The notes: generated by a model not told the origin, from the sequence alone. 64,000 nucleotides of DNA from Paraferrimonas sp. SM1919 (GCF_010993985.1 NZ_WINH01000011.1:61855-125854), one strand, 5' to 3'. Positions 25,446 through 34,985 are shown, numbered from the stretch's first letter. Program-made: numbers and translations.

Positions 25446-27422
25446 TTAAAGGGTTAAATGCTTATCTAAAAAGTTTAATACCTGTTCATAATACTTGGCC
25501 CTATGTTCTGGCTTGTAGAAGCCATGACCTTCATCGTCCAGATAATAAAATTGGTAAGGCTTGTTGTGCTTATCCAGCTGCTTAATCAATGCCCTAACCT
25601 GCTCTTCTGGGGTTCGCTCATCCTCGCCACCATGGGCTAAAAACAATGCCGCCTTTAATTTTTCAACGTGATTCACAGGCGAGAACGATTTAAGTTGAGT
25701 GACATCTTTACCAATCGCATAATCAAGATAATCTAATCCTGAATCACGTTCCTGTATATCACCCTCAGTCCACATCATTTCTAAATCATATAATCCAGCA
25801 TTGGCTATCGCACACTTGAACATATCAGGCTCAATGATAGAACTTTGCAGCGCCGAATAAGCCCCAAAGCTGCCGCCCATAATGCATATATTATCTTTAT
25901 CTGCGATGCCTTCATTAATAACATGCTTCACCGCATCAATAATGTCATATTGAATTTCCGCACCCCATTTTTTGTATCCGGCTTCTTCAAAGTTTTTACC
26001 ATAGCCGCCAGACCCCCTAAAATTGATTTGCAAAACAGCTATCCCTTTTGCGGCTAACAATTGCACTTCTTCATCATATCCCCAGTAGTCTCTCGGACCA
26101 TGAGGGCCACCATGGGGCATTACGACTAAAGGCAGATTCTTTTTATTTTTGTTATTCGGAAGAGTTAAAAAGCCATGTAATTCCATACCATCCCGAGCAT
26201 TTAGCTTAATTGGCTCCATATAGGCTAAACTTTCTGGATTTAACCAATCTCGCTGCTGTACCAAGTAGGTTAATTTGTTGGCTTTTTTATCATACATGTA
26301 ATACACACCCGAATTAGTATCATTAAAAGCAGTAATAACTCGATAATTGCCGTCTTGAGACTGTGAACTTAGGTGAATTTGATGGCCCTTCAAGCTAGCC
26401 AACATTGATTTAAGCAATTTAGCTTCTGGGTGATCTTTATATGGCATCGCATAACTTGGGTAACCCTTCTCAAACTCAACTGCGTACACTTCCTTAGTGT
26501 CATGGGTTAACCAAACCTTTTGAGGCGAGACCAGCTTATCAGAGGCTATTTTTTTAGACTCACCGGTGACCATGTTAATTTTATACAATGCATCTGGCTC
26601 GCCATTTATACTATAACTTGCTATCAATTCTTCTGGGTTAGCGGTAAAGGCATAAGGAGTAATATCATCAACTGGCAACTTAAGATTACTCATTTTTTGC
26701 CAATCACCATCGCCTTCAAGTCTAAAATAACCTTGATAGTCAAAATCATCATTTTGACCACCGACATATCTAACTTGTCCATCTTTATCGGTTAAAAAAG
26801 TGGCATTGATAACAGGCGAGCGGGTCACAAAACTGCGTTTTCCAGTCTTTACATTGACCTTATATACCGTCGCTCTTGAATCCATACCACCATCTCGATT
26901 AAAAGAAATGGCTTTAACTAGAATATGACGCTCATCATGGTGCATTGGATCTAAAACCCAGCCCCACGCCCTAATACTGCCAGCACTGCTATTTACCCGT
27001 GAACCTGCACTGCTACCACCTTGATAACCAAACAGATAACGCCCACCCTTACCATTGTACTTGGCGGAAAAGATTTCACCACGATACTGGGGGTGGTCAG
27101 AGCGACTGGTTAAGTATTCTTTAGTTGCCACAATACGCTCATTATTAGCCCAGTAATAACTTCCAACCTGTGCTCGACTTGAAAAACGAATCGCACCTAC
27201 AACGTCCATTTTTTCTCGGTCAAAGATAACGATTATATTTTTGCCGTCTGACTTTGTTTGTGCAGCCAAAAAATTGCCATTTGGTGATAATTTGAGATCA
27301 AAATAAGCAGCTGGTTTACTAAATAACTCAGCAAGCTGATGATTGTCGGAGGGGAGTTTATTTTCTTGAGCAAATAGAGAAATTGGCCACAAGAAAACAA
27401 TTATAGATATCCATTTTTTCAT
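25446..27422 (-). CDS. exported S9-family prolyl oligopeptidase-type peptidase
   Basis: Serine peptidase of about 658 residues with a signal peptide (MKKWISIIVFLWPISLFAQ). A beta-propeller-like N-terminal part is followed by an alpha/beta-hydrolase domain with the family GGPHGPRDYWGYD stretch. The nucleophile is Ser518 in GGSFGA, and the acid and His are in FLAHGGEDERTP and DDEGHGFY. The start at 27422 was preferred to an in-frame ATG at 27452 because it begins the signal peptide and follows AGGGAAAG. Likely substrates are short peptides in the periplasm. Monocistronic. Confidence 0.85.
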   Translation of the reverse strand: MKKWISIIVFLWPISLFAQENKLPSDNHQLAELFSKPAAYFDLKLSPNGNFLAAQTKSDGKNIIVIFDREKMDVVGAIRFSSRAQVGSYYWANNERIVATKEYLTSRSDHPQYRGEIFSAKYNGKGGRYLFGYQGGSSAGSRVNSSAGSIRAWGWVLDPMHHDERHILVKAISFNRDGGMDSRATVYKVNVKTGKRSFVTRSPVINATFLTDKDGQVRYVGGQNDDFDYQGYFRLEGDGDWQKMSNLKLPVDDITPYAFTANPEELIASYSINGEPDALYKINMVTGESKKIASDKLVSPQKVWLTHDTKEVYAVEFEKGYPSYAMPYKDHPEAKLLKSMLASLKGHQIHLSSQSQDGNYRVITAFNDTNSGVYYMYDKKANKLTYLVQQRDWLNPESLAYMEPIKLNARDGMELHGFLTLPNNKNKKNLPLVVMPHGGPHGPRDYWGYDEEVQLLAAKGIAVLQINFRGSGGYGKNFEEAGYKKWGAEIQYDIIDAVKHVINEGIADKDNICIMGGSFGAYSALQSSIIEPDMFKCAIANAGLYDLEMMWTEGDIQERDSGLDYLDYAIGKDVTQLKSFSPVNHVEKLKAALFLAHGGEDERTPEEQVRALIKQLDKHNKPYQFYYLDDEGHGFYKPEHRAKYYEQVLNFLDKHLTL

Positions 27423-27533
27423 AACTTTCCCTGTTATTTCATTTAACAGCACCTAAATAAGTAATCTGCTGCCAACTATTGATTAACATATAACCAATAC
27501 AGAATAATGTTTTGACGGTCAAAAATCAAACAA

Positions 27534-27558
27534 CAAAAAAGCCCCTATCAAGGGGCTT
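27534..27558 (-). terminator. intrinsic terminator of ftnA
   Basis: AAGCCCC and GGGGCTT arms around a 6-nt loop, followed on the minus strand by T6. Clear rho-independent terminator. Confidence 0.88.
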
Positions 27559-27577
27559 ATAATTTTAAAGTTTGATA

Positions 27578-28105
27578 TTATGCTTGATCTGTATGCAGTA
27601 TGCTTGAGCTTTCTGAGTTAGCTAGTGCTTCTAAATCTTTATCAATCAAGTACAAAGCCTTGCCGTCTTCGCCCACAAGCTCAATTTTATCAACAATAGA
27701 TTTGAACAGCTTTTCCTCTTCATGCTGCTCGGCTACGTACCATTGAAGAAAGTTAAAGCTAGAATAGTCTTGGCTCATGAAGGCTGCATGTGCTAACTCA
27801 TTGATGCACTTTGTGATCATTTGCTCATGCTCAAATGTCTCTTGAAATAGAGAAAGCAATGAGTCGTAGTCAGACTTTGGCGCTTCAATATGGCCAATAA
27901 TTGGCAAGCCGCCTGCTTCGGCAACATAAGTAAACAAACGACGCATGTGTTGCATTTCTTCATCTGCATGAGCCTTTAAGAAAGTTGCAGCGCCTTCGTA
28001 GCCTTTATCATCACACCAAGCACTCATCTGCAGGTACAAATTAGAAGAGAAAAACTCTAGGTTAATTTGCTCGTTTAACTTATCAATCATGGTTGCCGAT
28101 AACAT
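27578..28105 (-). CDS. ftnA: non-haem ferritin
   Basis: Iron-storage ferritin of 175 residues forming a 24-mer shell. The ferroxidase residues lie in [12 protein letters not shown] (Glu), [10 protein letters not shown] (Glu/His) and the later [13 protein letters not shown], with [12 protein letters not shown] on the fourth helix. The start at 28105 gives the normal N terminus [13 protein letters not shown] and correct spacing from GGAG; an ATG six bases upstream would be too close. No convincing Fur box was seen in the upstream 240 nt. Confidence 0.92.
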   Translation of the reverse strand: MLSATMIDKLNEQINLEFFSSNLYLQMSAWCDDKGYEGAATFLKAHADEEMQHMRRLFTYVAEAGGLPIIGHIEAPKSDYDSLLSLFQETFEHEQMITKCINELAHAAFMSQDYSSFNFLQWYVAEQHEEEKLFKSIVDKIELVGEDGKALYLIDKDLEALANSESSSILHTDQA

Positions 28106-28304
28106 CACCATTCTCCATTAGGAAGTATTCATCTTTATACGTCTATTGTTGATAAAACGGGGCAACAAAGCAAATTTAATGCTGCAAAAAGCCTTAATCA
28201 ACCTTCATTCGCTTTTATAGCTCGATTAAATAACTCTTTGCAAGTGGCGTCAACTAATCTGTCCTAGCCTCAATCTAAAATTCTAGTCAATAGCCACTTT
28301 CAGC

Positions 28305-28330
28305 TAAAAAAGGCCTCAAAATGAGGCCTC
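28305..28330 (-). terminator. intrinsic terminator of the M1 aminopeptidase gene
   Basis: AGGCCTCA (28311-28318) and TGAGGCCT (28322-28329) form an 8-bp stem followed on the minus strand by T6. Confidence 0.88.
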
Positions 28331-28351
28331 TGTGAAATTCAACACTAAGAG

Positions 28352-30919
28352 TTATTTTAACCAAGCATCAAAGCTCGCTTGCCCTGCACTGTGCATGGTT
28401 GCGCAATCTTGCACACTTTCTTGGAGCTTGGTCAGGGTGCGCTGATAACCAGGTTGCTCATCAATTTTAGGCTTAAAGAAGCCTTGGACGCGGTCAAAGT
28501 CTGCTTGCTTACACTGCAGCATATAACCAGGAAGGCTTGGCTGAACATAAGGCGGTACTTTAGCTAATACCTTGTCAAAATTAGCAAAAATATAGTCAAT
28601 TCCCCTTTGCTCTTGACCTGGGACACTAGTGACATAGTAAAGCACTGAGCGCATATCTGAAGAAGTAACTGATTCATCAAACATGAAATCAAACGCTTGC
28701 TTACCAACATTATCACTAAAACTAAAAATGGCAGCGAGTAATCGGGAACGATTAGCAGGATCGACGGAGCCCTTGAATTTTGCAATCATGCTATCAAGCA
28801 AAGCTTTATCACCATTGTGTGCGGCAATCAGCAAATAACTACCAGCGGTTGCTGCATCAATAGAATTAAAGTCATTCAAATATGACTTGGTAAGCGCTTG
28901 CGCTAAAGAAATAACTTCAGCATCTTCGGTGACTGCGCCTAAATTATAAATAATTTTGCTACGAAGCCCAGGGATTTGATTGCTTTCAGCTTTCTTTGGT
29001 TGTTCACCTATCTGCGCTAATACTGGTTTTAGTGTATTCGCTAATTTAGCTCGCCACTGGCCAAGGTTGTTCGAATTCACAAATGTCTGTTGATAAAGAG
29101 TTAGTGCCGTTAACGCCTCAGATATCACCTTAGGGTGCGCATCATTAACAAAGCGCTCGATTGCTTGTTGATACTGACCTGCATTTATCTTGCCCGCTTT
29201 CAGAAGAGCGCCAGTCGCTGCGATAAAGGCTAAGCGTTCACGGGTATTTAATTGCTCACTATTGGCCAATAATGACGCTTGCAATTCTTCATTAAGCAAC
29301 CAACGGTAGTAACCAAAGGCGTTGGCATCCGGATAAACCCAATCTGGCTCGCCGTCTAGAGAGATTGTTTTAGATGGGCTATCAAGCAATACCATTTGCT
29401 GCCACACTTTATCGCCTTTACCCAACTTTAATGCTACTGGTACAGTCCAAGTTTGTGCTTTGGCTTTAACACCCGCATTGACAAAGCGTTGCTGTGACAA
29501 TGTTAGTTTATTACCTTCACGGCTAAAACTGATCAGAGGATAGGACGATTGCTCAATAAATGAGGTCAGTACTGCAGGTACGTCTTTGCCCGATGCTTTA
29601 GCTAATTCATTCCAAAGATCATCAGCTACCGCATTTGAAAATTCATTATTATTAATATAGTTCCGAACACCTTGCTTAAACGGCTCTTCACCGATCCAAT
29701 TTTCTATCATCGCCAGTACTGCAGAGCCTTTAGCATAGTTAAGCCCCAGACCATCCATGATATCCGCTTCGTTACGAACCTCTTTTCTGATTGGTTTAGT
29801 GGTGATCTTAGCGTCAGCGGCCATCACCCTGTTTTGTGATAATAATAAGTCACGACCATACTCTGGGTGCAGTTTATGGGCAATTTTTTCACCCATCCAG
29901 CTGGCAAAAGCTTCATTTAGCCATAGATCATTCCACCACTTCATAGTGACAAGATTGCCATACCATTGATGGGCAAGCTCATGCCCGATGACCATTGAAC
30001 TGCGAGATTTCTGAGCCACGCTAGCATTGGCTTCATCAACCAGCAAGATATCCTCTCGATAAGTAATCAAGCCTGCATTTTCCATTGCACCAAAGGGAAA
30101 CTCAGGTAGCGCAACCGAATCTAACTTAGCGTATGGATAAGGGCGACCAAAGTAATCTTCTAATAGCTTAAGTTGGGCACGGGTATCTTTTACTGCATAG
30201 TCAGCAAGATGAATTTTACCTGCAACGGTAATGAGGTTACCTGGGATTGACATGCCATCGATAGGCACACTTTCAAATGGGCCGACAGCCATCGCCACTA
30301 GGTAAGATGGGATTGGCTTTGTTTTCGCAAACTCATAGCTAATACGCTTGGCTAACTCTGTTTTTTTGATAACAGGGGTATTGGAAAAAACTGTTTGGCC
30401 TTTGGGTGCAGACAGGGTTAGCTGAAATGGGATTTTATATTCTGGCTCATCAAATACCGGAAAAGCACGACGAGCATCTTGCATTTCAAATTGAGTAAAT
30501 AAGTAGCCTTTTCCACCATCAAAGGTTTGATACAAACCGGCTGAATTTCGGTTATAAGGGGAGTTAAACTCCACTTTCATTTGATATTTGCCAATGGCAA
30601 TTTCATTGACGCTGTTATAAGCAACAATACCATTAGCTTGCTGGCTAGCGTTTAAAACTATGGTTTGACCTAAATCGTTTTCTAACCAAGCTTTGGTAAT
30701 GGTTTGTTCCAACCCATTTAGCTCAATAAAATTGGTCGGCTTAATCACCTCGATATCGATGCTTACTGAACCCGAAAATCGCTTGGATTCGGCATCTAGG
30801 TCTAATTTCACCGCCTGAAAACTTGGTTTTGCAACTCGCTCTAAACGATATTCATCACCATAGCACGGCACTAAAGCTGCCACACTAAAGGCAACGGCAC
30901 TAACAATTCCCCTGAACAT
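28352..30919 (-). CDS. exported M1-family aminopeptidase
   Basis: Zinc aminopeptidase of 855 residues with a signal peptide (about 1-21), so periplasmic or membrane-associated and distinct from cytoplasmic PepN. The substrate-binding exopeptidase motif is GAMEN (277-281), zinc ligands are H313 and H317 in HELAH and E336 in NEAFAS. The C-terminal 350 residues form the helical ERAP1-like domain. Together with the S9 and S41 enzymes nearby it suggests strong peptide scavenging by the cell envelope. Monocistronic, with a clear terminator. Confidence 0.9.
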   Translation of the reverse strand: MFRGIVSAVAFSVAALVPCYGDEYRLERVAKPSFQAVKLDLDAESKRFSGSVSIDIEVIKPTNFIELNGLEQTITKAWLENDLGQTIVLNASQQANGIVAYNSVNEIAIGKYQMKVEFNSPYNRNSAGLYQTFDGGKGYLFTQFEMQDARRAFPVFDEPEYKIPFQLTLSAPKGQTVFSNTPVIKKTELAKRISYEFAKTKPIPSYLVAMAVGPFESVPIDGMSIPGNLITVAGKIHLADYAVKDTRAQLKLLEDYFGRPYPYAKLDSVALPEFPFGAMENAGLITYREDILLVDEANASVAQKSRSSMVIGHELAHQWYGNLVTMKWWNDLWLNEAFASWMGEKIAHKLHPEYGRDLLLSQNRVMAADAKITTKPIRKEVRNEADIMDGLGLNYAKGSAVLAMIENWIGEEPFKQGVRNYINNNEFSNAVADDLWNELAKASGKDVPAVLTSFIEQSSYPLISFSREGNKLTLSQQRFVNAGVKAKAQTWTVPVALKLGKGDKVWQQMVLLDSPSKTISLDGEPDWVYPDANAFGYYRWLLNEELQASLLANSEQLNTRERLAFIAATGALLKAGKINAGQYQQAIERFVNDAHPKVISEALTALTLYQQTFVNSNNLGQWRAKLANTLKPVLAQIGEQPKKAESNQIPGLRSKIIYNLGAVTEDAEVISLAQALTKSYLNDFNSIDAATAGSYLLIAAHNGDKALLDSMIAKFKGSVDPANRSRLLAAIFSFSDNVGKQAFDFMFDESVTSSDMRSVLYYVTSVPGQEQRGIDYIFANFDKVLAKVPPYVQPSLPGYMLQCKQADFDRVQGFFKPKIDEQPGYQRTLTKLQESVQDCATMHSAGQASFDAWLK

Positions 30920-30980
30920 AAGTATTCCTAGTTAACATTATTTGCCCATAGCTTACAAGAAATCCCATTTCAACAGATAA

Positions 30981-31598
30981 TTAAATTGCAACAAATTGAT
31001 ACCCACAGCGCCGTGCGCCTTCTAAAATGTATTCGGTGCGATTTACATTAGCCAATCCTGCCACTAAAGCTTGAAACATCTCTAATTCACTTCGGCATAA
31101 ACTTTGACAAGCGCTTGCCGCTGCGCAAATAGGACAATGGTTTTCTAATAAAAATATTTCGGTTTTGGTCACTTCAACGGTGGCCATATATCCCTCAGCG
31201 GTTCTTATTTCAGCCAGTTTATTCACCTTAGCTAGCAAATCACTGCAGCTGGCTAGTTGCCCCTGATAATTGGCCAGAGTTTGTTTTTCCCTGTGGCTGA
31301 TCAGCTGCTCTAAACCGTTATTACCGAAAACCGTTTTTACCGATTCAATCAACTGCAAAGTCAATTCACTATGGTTGTCACCAAATTCATTTTGGCTTTG
31401 CTCGGTAAGTTGCCAAAACCTTTGTGGCCGCCCCCGTGAAGCTTTTTTATCAAACGTATCGATTAAGCCCTGGGTTTGCAGTTGCTGCAAATGTTGGCGA
31501 GCCCCCATGCTGGTTAAACCTAGAGACAATGCGAGTTGTTGCGCCGTCTGCGGCCCTTCAAGCTTAAGGGTCTGCAATATTTTATCTGTACTTTTCAT
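30981..31598 (-). CDS. SufR-like transcriptional regulator with cysteine cluster
   Basis: Regulator of 205 residues with an N-terminal winged helix (TAQQLALSLGLTSMGARQHLQQLQTQGLI) and a C-terminal domain carrying C155, C158, C164, C168 and C198. The stretch from HCPICAAASACQSLCRSELEMF to RRCGY parallels SufR and the COG2345 regulators, where such cysteines bind an iron-sulfur cluster. It is divergent from an FMN reductase and two VOC genes, with a palindrome in the shared promoter. Regulation of those genes in response to redox, iron or electrophiles is an inference. Confidence 0.75.
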   Translation of the reverse strand: MKSTDKILQTLKLEGPQTAQQLALSLGLTSMGARQHLQQLQTQGLIDTFDKKASRGRPQRFWQLTEQSQNEFGDNHSELTLQLIESVKTVFGNNGLEQLISHREKQTLANYQGQLASCSDLLAKVNKLAEIRTAEGYMATVEVTKTEIFLLENHCPICAAASACQSLCRSELEMFQALVAGLANVNRTEYILEGARRCGYQFVAI

Positions 31599-31624
31599 GA
31601 CTTCATTATTTCTGCCACCAGCAG

Positions 31625-31660
31625 TTAAGTAAAGTTTTTTGTTTACTTAATTAAGTAAAG
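31625..31660. promoter_or_regulatory. palindromic operator in the divergent promoter
   Basis: TTTACTTAATTAAGTAAA (31642-31659) is a perfect 18-bp palindrome. Its right half with flank, TTAAGTAAAG (31651-31660), is repeated exactly at 31625-31634, and another partial half-site CTTTACT lies at 31696-31702, just before the FMN reductase start. The arrangement fits one or two dimers of the adjacent winged-helix regulator. Confidence 0.7.
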
Positions 31661-31713
31661 CATCTACTTTATAAAACATTAAATAAACAAAAAGCTTTAC
31701 TAAAGGAATTAAT

Positions 31714-32301
31714 ATGTCCTATTTAATCGTTTCCAGCAGCCCAAGGGACGCTTCCCAGTCAGCCAAGGTCGCTCAATATTTACAGCAACAATTAGGTTCA
31801 AGTGCTGAACATTTAGAGCTTGTGCAACTCAACCTACCCTTTTGGGATGGCTCAGATGAAGCCATTGCAAAGCCACAATGGCAGCAAATTAAACATAAAC
31901 TGAAACACGCACAGGGTTATATTTTTATTACCCCTGAATGGAATGGGATAGCGAGTCCATTGTTGAAAAACTTTTTGATGATGTGTGATGCGCAAGAGTG
32001 CGCCCACAAGCCTACTCTGTTGGTTTCTGTTGTCAGTGGCATCAGCGGCGTACACCCCATCAATGAATTAAAAATGAATGCCTTTAAAAATTCGCGCATG
32101 CTAGTGCTACCTGATTATCTGGTGATTCGCCATTGTGAAGATGCGCTCAATCATCCTAAGCCACAATCTTCGCAAGATGCTCGGACTCGCAGCAGAATCG
32201 AATACTGTTTACACCTGTTCAAGCAATACTGCCAAATGCTAGATCACAACAAACATAGATTGAGCCACCCACTTGCTAATGATTTTCCCTACAACCCATA
32301 A
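31714..32301 (+). CDS. NAD(P)H-dependent FMN reductase-family protein
   Basis: Flavodoxin-fold protein of 195 residues. It has a phosphate-binding loop VSSSPRDASQS at the N terminus and the family segment GYIFITPEWNGIASPLLKNFLMMC, closely similar to the PEYNGSIPGVLKN motif of NADPH-dependent FMN reductases and azoreductases. Likely activity is two-electron reduction of quinones, azo compounds or flavin. It is the first gene after the palindromic operator, 17 nt before the first VOC gene, so probably one transcript. Confidence 0.8.
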   Translation: MSYLIVSSSPRDASQSAKVAQYLQQQLGSSAEHLELVQLNLPFWDGSDEAIAKPQWQQIKHKLKHAQGYIFITPEWNGIASPLLKNFLMMCDAQECAHKPTLLVSVVSGISGVHPINELKMNAFKNSRMLVLPDYLVIRHCEDALNHPKPQSSQDARTRSRIEYCLHLFKQYCQMLDHNKHRLSHPLANDFPYNP

Positions 32302-32317
32302 CAAACAGGAAAAAGTA

Positions 32318-32707
32318 ATGCGTCCAATGATTAATAAGGTTAATCACCTGCATGTATATGTGAACGATTTAGCCAAGGCGGCCGATTGGTATCAGAATAT
32401 TTTAGGTTTCCAGCCCTTATCTGGTTTTGAAATATGGCACAGCGATAGCGGCCCATTAATGTTAGCCAGTGGAGAGGTTAAACTCGCCTTGTTTGTTAAG
32501 CCTAACAGCCCAAGTAACATCATTGCCTTTGAAGCCTCTGGTGAAGAGTTTATAGCTTGGATACAACACCTAACCGAGAGCCAACTGGCCTTTAACGTTA
32601 AAGACCATCAAATCACTTTTTCGGCTTATTTTAGCGACCCTGCTGGTAACGGCATCGAAATAACAACAAACGATCACCAGTATGTAGGGGGACATTATGC
32701 ATCTTGA
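32318..32707 (+). CDS. VOC-family protein (glyoxalase/dioxygenase fold) 1
   Basis: Protein of about 129 residues with the paired beta-alpha-beta-beta-beta modules of the vicinal oxygen chelate fold. Potential metal ligands are the His in NHLHVYVNDL near the start and the Glu in PAGNGIEITT near the end. ATG 32318 after AGGA was chosen over an in-frame ATG at 32273 inside the reductase gene. It overlaps the next VOC gene by 11 nt. The substrate is unknown. Confidence 0.75.
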   Translation: MRPMINKVNHLHVYVNDLAKAADWYQNILGFQPLSGFEIWHSDSGPLMLASGEVKLALFVKPNSPSNIIAFEASGEEFIAWIQHLTESQLAFNVKDHQITFSAYFSDPAGNGIEITTNDHQYVGGHYAS

Positions 32708-33128
32708 ACACATTAATCTGGTCGTGCTTGACTTAGCTAAGTCTCTTAAGTTTTACCAAGCGGCTTTTCCACACTGGCAAGTCAGGGGTTCAGGCACAGG
32801 TGACTGGTATGGAAAACCAAGAACTTGGCTGCATTTTGGTGATAACGAGCAATACATCGCCCTAAGCGATCATGGTGAAGGCCAAAATAGAAACCTTAAA
32901 GGCACCCAAGTGGGCTTAGCGCACTTCGCCTATGTTTGTGACGATTTAAAGGGGCTAATTCAGCGCTTGCAAAAAGCCAACTTCAGCCCGCATATAGGCC
33001 CTACATTCGCTGAAAATCGCTCCAATGTTTATTACTTAGACGCCGACGGCTTTGAGGTTGAATTCGTGCAATATCACAGTGATGATCCCAGTATTCGCAA
33101 TGACTACACGAGCTATATCTCAGGCTGA
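32697..33128 (+). CDS. VOC-family protein (glyoxalase/dioxygenase fold) 2
   Basis: VOC protein of 143 residues. Putative metal ligands are His5 in LEHINLVV, His in VGLAHFAYVC and Glu in GFEVEFVQY, the set expected of a mononuclear-metal lyase or ring-cleavage dioxygenase. AGGGGG precedes the ATG, which lies inside the end of the first VOC gene, so translation is coupled. With a flavin reductase and a cysteine-rich regulator it looks like part of an electrophile or quinone response module. Confidence 0.75.
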   Translation: MHLEHINLVVLDLAKSLKFYQAAFPHWQVRGSGTGDWYGKPRTWLHFGDNEQYIALSDHGEGQNRNLKGTQVGLAHFAYVCDDLKGLIQRLQKANFSPHIGPTFAENRSNVYYLDADGFEVEFVQYHSDDPSIRNDYTSYISG

Positions 33129-33194
33129 GCCCGCTAAGCTTGACCAAAATTCAAGCAGCCCTACACTTGCCCTTTTTAAGTAAAGGCCGACCTC

Positions 33195-34118
33195 ATGCAG
33201 TTAGACCAGTATGTGCACACCCTAGGAAGATACCTTAAGGGCAAGTTTGATAACAAAGTCCGCAAACTGACACTAAATGCCGCTTTTACTTGTCCTAACC
33301 GAGATGGCACCTTAGGCAAAGGTGGCTGCACTTTTTGTAATGTTGATTCTTTTTCGCAGCAATCTGCTACTACCCCTATTAGTGAACAACTGGCTAGGGG
33401 TAAGAAGCAACTTGGCAACAAGGCGCAACAGTATCTTGCCTATTTTCAAGCCTATACCAGCACATACCGCGAAGTTGAGTACCTAAAGGCCCAATACCAG
33501 AGTGCCCTAATCGAGGCTAATATTGTCGGCCTATGCGTGGGCACCCGCCCTGACTGCGTGCCAGATGAAGTGCTGCAACTACTCGGTAGCTATGTTATGC
33601 AGGGTTATGAAGTATGGTTAGAGCTGGGCCTACAAACCAGCCATGATGCAACATTAAAACGCATCAATCGCGGCCACCAGTTTTCTGCTTACCAAGATGC
33701 GGTCAACCGTGCTCAAAAATACGGCATTAAAGTGTGTACCCATTTGATTTTAGGCTTGCCTGGCGAAGGGCAAACTGAAGTCATGCAAACCCTAGATAAG
33801 GTTCTTGCTGAACCTCTAGCCGGTATTAAGCTGCATCCACTGCATATCGTTGAAGGCAGCATTCTGGCCAAAGCTTATCGCGCTGGAAAAGTGGATGTAT
33901 TAGATATGGATACCTATGCCCAATGGGCTGGTGACTTTATCCGCCACACCCCACAGGAAATCATTTTTCACCGGGTATCGGCCACTGCCAATAAACCCAT
34001 GCTAATCGCCCCAGACTGGTGTCAACTGCGCTGGCCATCAGTCACCGCCGTATGTCAAAACCTCGCCGAACATGGCGGCCAAGGCGCGAATACCAATTCG
34101 CCTCTGATTATTAAGTAA
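33195..34118 (+). CDS. yhcC: radical SAM protein, YhcC/TIGR01212 family
   Basis: Protein of 307 residues with an iron-sulfur radical-SAM core. Cluster cysteines are C33, C45 and C48 in FTCPNRDGTLGKGGCTFC, the extended spacing characteristic of this family and of Elp3-like enzymes. Further conserved parts are the EVWLELGLQTSHDATLKRINRGH and THLILGLPGE segments. The chemical reaction is not established to my knowledge. No terminator with a T run follows; a run of small hairpins lies beyond the stop. Confidence 0.85.
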   Translation: MQLDQYVHTLGRYLKGKFDNKVRKLTLNAAFTCPNRDGTLGKGGCTFCNVDSFSQQSATTPISEQLARGKKQLGNKAQQYLAYFQAYTSTYREVEYLKAQYQSALIEANIVGLCVGTRPDCVPDEVLQLLGSYVMQGYEVWLELGLQTSHDATLKRINRGHQFSAYQDAVNRAQKYGIKVCTHLILGLPGEGQTEVMQTLDKVLAEPLAGIKLHPLHIVEGSILAKAYRAGKVDVLDMDTYAQWAGDFIRHTPQEIIFHRVSATANKPMLIAPDWCQLRWPSVTAVCQNLAEHGGQGANTNSPLIIK

Positions 34119-34170
34119 GATAACAGAGTACAGGTGAGGAATAACAGAATCTGTATTCTCAAACCTCTAT

Positions 34171-34247
34171 TCTCGAAGGACGCAGTCCGATCTCGCAGTC
34201 ACGAAGTGACGCTCTCGAAGCAAAGCGCCCTGAAGCCTTCGGCTTCA
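34171..34247. repeat. tandem mini-hairpin array
   Basis: Three units begin with TCTCGAAG or TCTCGCAG (34171, 34191, 34213), and the region contains small hairpins with 3-nt loops: GGAC/GTCC (34178-34188), GTCAC/GTGAC (34198-34210) and TGAAGCC/GGCTTCA (34231-34247). The last one overlaps the 3' end of rsmJ. The array separates the convergent yhcC and rsmJ genes and could serve as a bidirectional end or a mobile intergenic repeat. The 34119-34170 stretch before it is featureless. Confidence 0.6.
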
Positions 34248-34985
34248 CATCGCTGCTTTTACATAAACATCGAAGCGGTTTTTCTTGGTGGCGATCACCA
34301 TGGTAGGCTTAACATTTGCTAGCGGCTCGGCATAATCTGGCCTTTTAACCACGACACGTTTTTTAGCAATTGTTAGGGCTTGTTCTAATAAGCCGTCAGC
34401 ATCCAAATCGGCACCAACAAGCTGTTGGAAGACGCGCATTTCTTTCTTTACCAGTGCAGACTTTTGCTTATGGGGATACATAGGGTCTAAATAGACCACA
34501 TCGACTTCATCAGCGCCCAGCATATCATCCAAGCTTGAACCATGTCGCATACTCAATCGTTGCTCGATCCCTCGTAATTCATCGTGGGCTAATGAAGCGC
34601 GCTCAAGACCATCAGCAAGTAAAGAAGCAACATAAGGATTACGTTCATGCATTTGCACCTGACAGCCTAGGGTAGCCAACACGAAAGCGTCTCTGCCTAA
34701 ACCGGCAGTAGCATCCAAAACACTTGGGTTATCCCCCCCTTTCAAGCCAACGGCCTTCGCAATAGCTTGACCTCTACCACCGCCAAATTTGCGGCGATGT
34801 GCGGTTGCCCCATCTACAAAATCAACACTAATTGCACCCATTTTAGGTTCCGGCAAATAACGCAGAGATAACTGGCCATCTAACCACAACATTTCAAAAT
34901 CAGCATCCGCTTGATATTGCCAATTATAGGTTTCTGCAAATTGTTGTAATTTGACATCTTGCTGGTCGTAAATCACCCGAGTCAT
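34245..34985 (-). CDS. rsmJ: 16S rRNA (guanine-1516-N2)-methyltransferase
   Basis: SAM-dependent methyltransferase of 246 residues that modifies G1516 of 16S rRNA. The SAM loop is [13 protein letters not shown] (91-97 core), the acidic ribose-binding residue follows in QMHERNP, and the family catalytic motif is YLDPMYPHK (D167). The N-terminal [18 protein letters not shown] and [15 protein letters not shown] segments are also typical of RsmJ/YhiQ. Translation stops inside a hairpin of the intergenic array. Confidence 0.9.
   Translation of the reverse strand: MTRVIYDQQDVKLQQFAETYNWQYQADADFEMLWLDGQLSLRYLPEPKMGAISVDFVDGATAHRRKFGGGRGQAIAKAVGLKGGDNPSVLDATAGLGRDAFVLATLGCQVQMHERNPYVASLLADGLERASLAHDELRGIEQRLSMRHGSSLDDMLGADEVDVVYLDPMYPHKQKSALVKKEMRVFQQLVGADLDADGLLEQALTIAKKRVVVKRPDYAEPLANVKPTMVIATKKNRFDVYVKAAM

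Noticed and set aside
28112..28351. Fur box expected upstream of ftnA
   Set aside because: No stretch resembling the GATAATGATAATCATTATC consensus was found.
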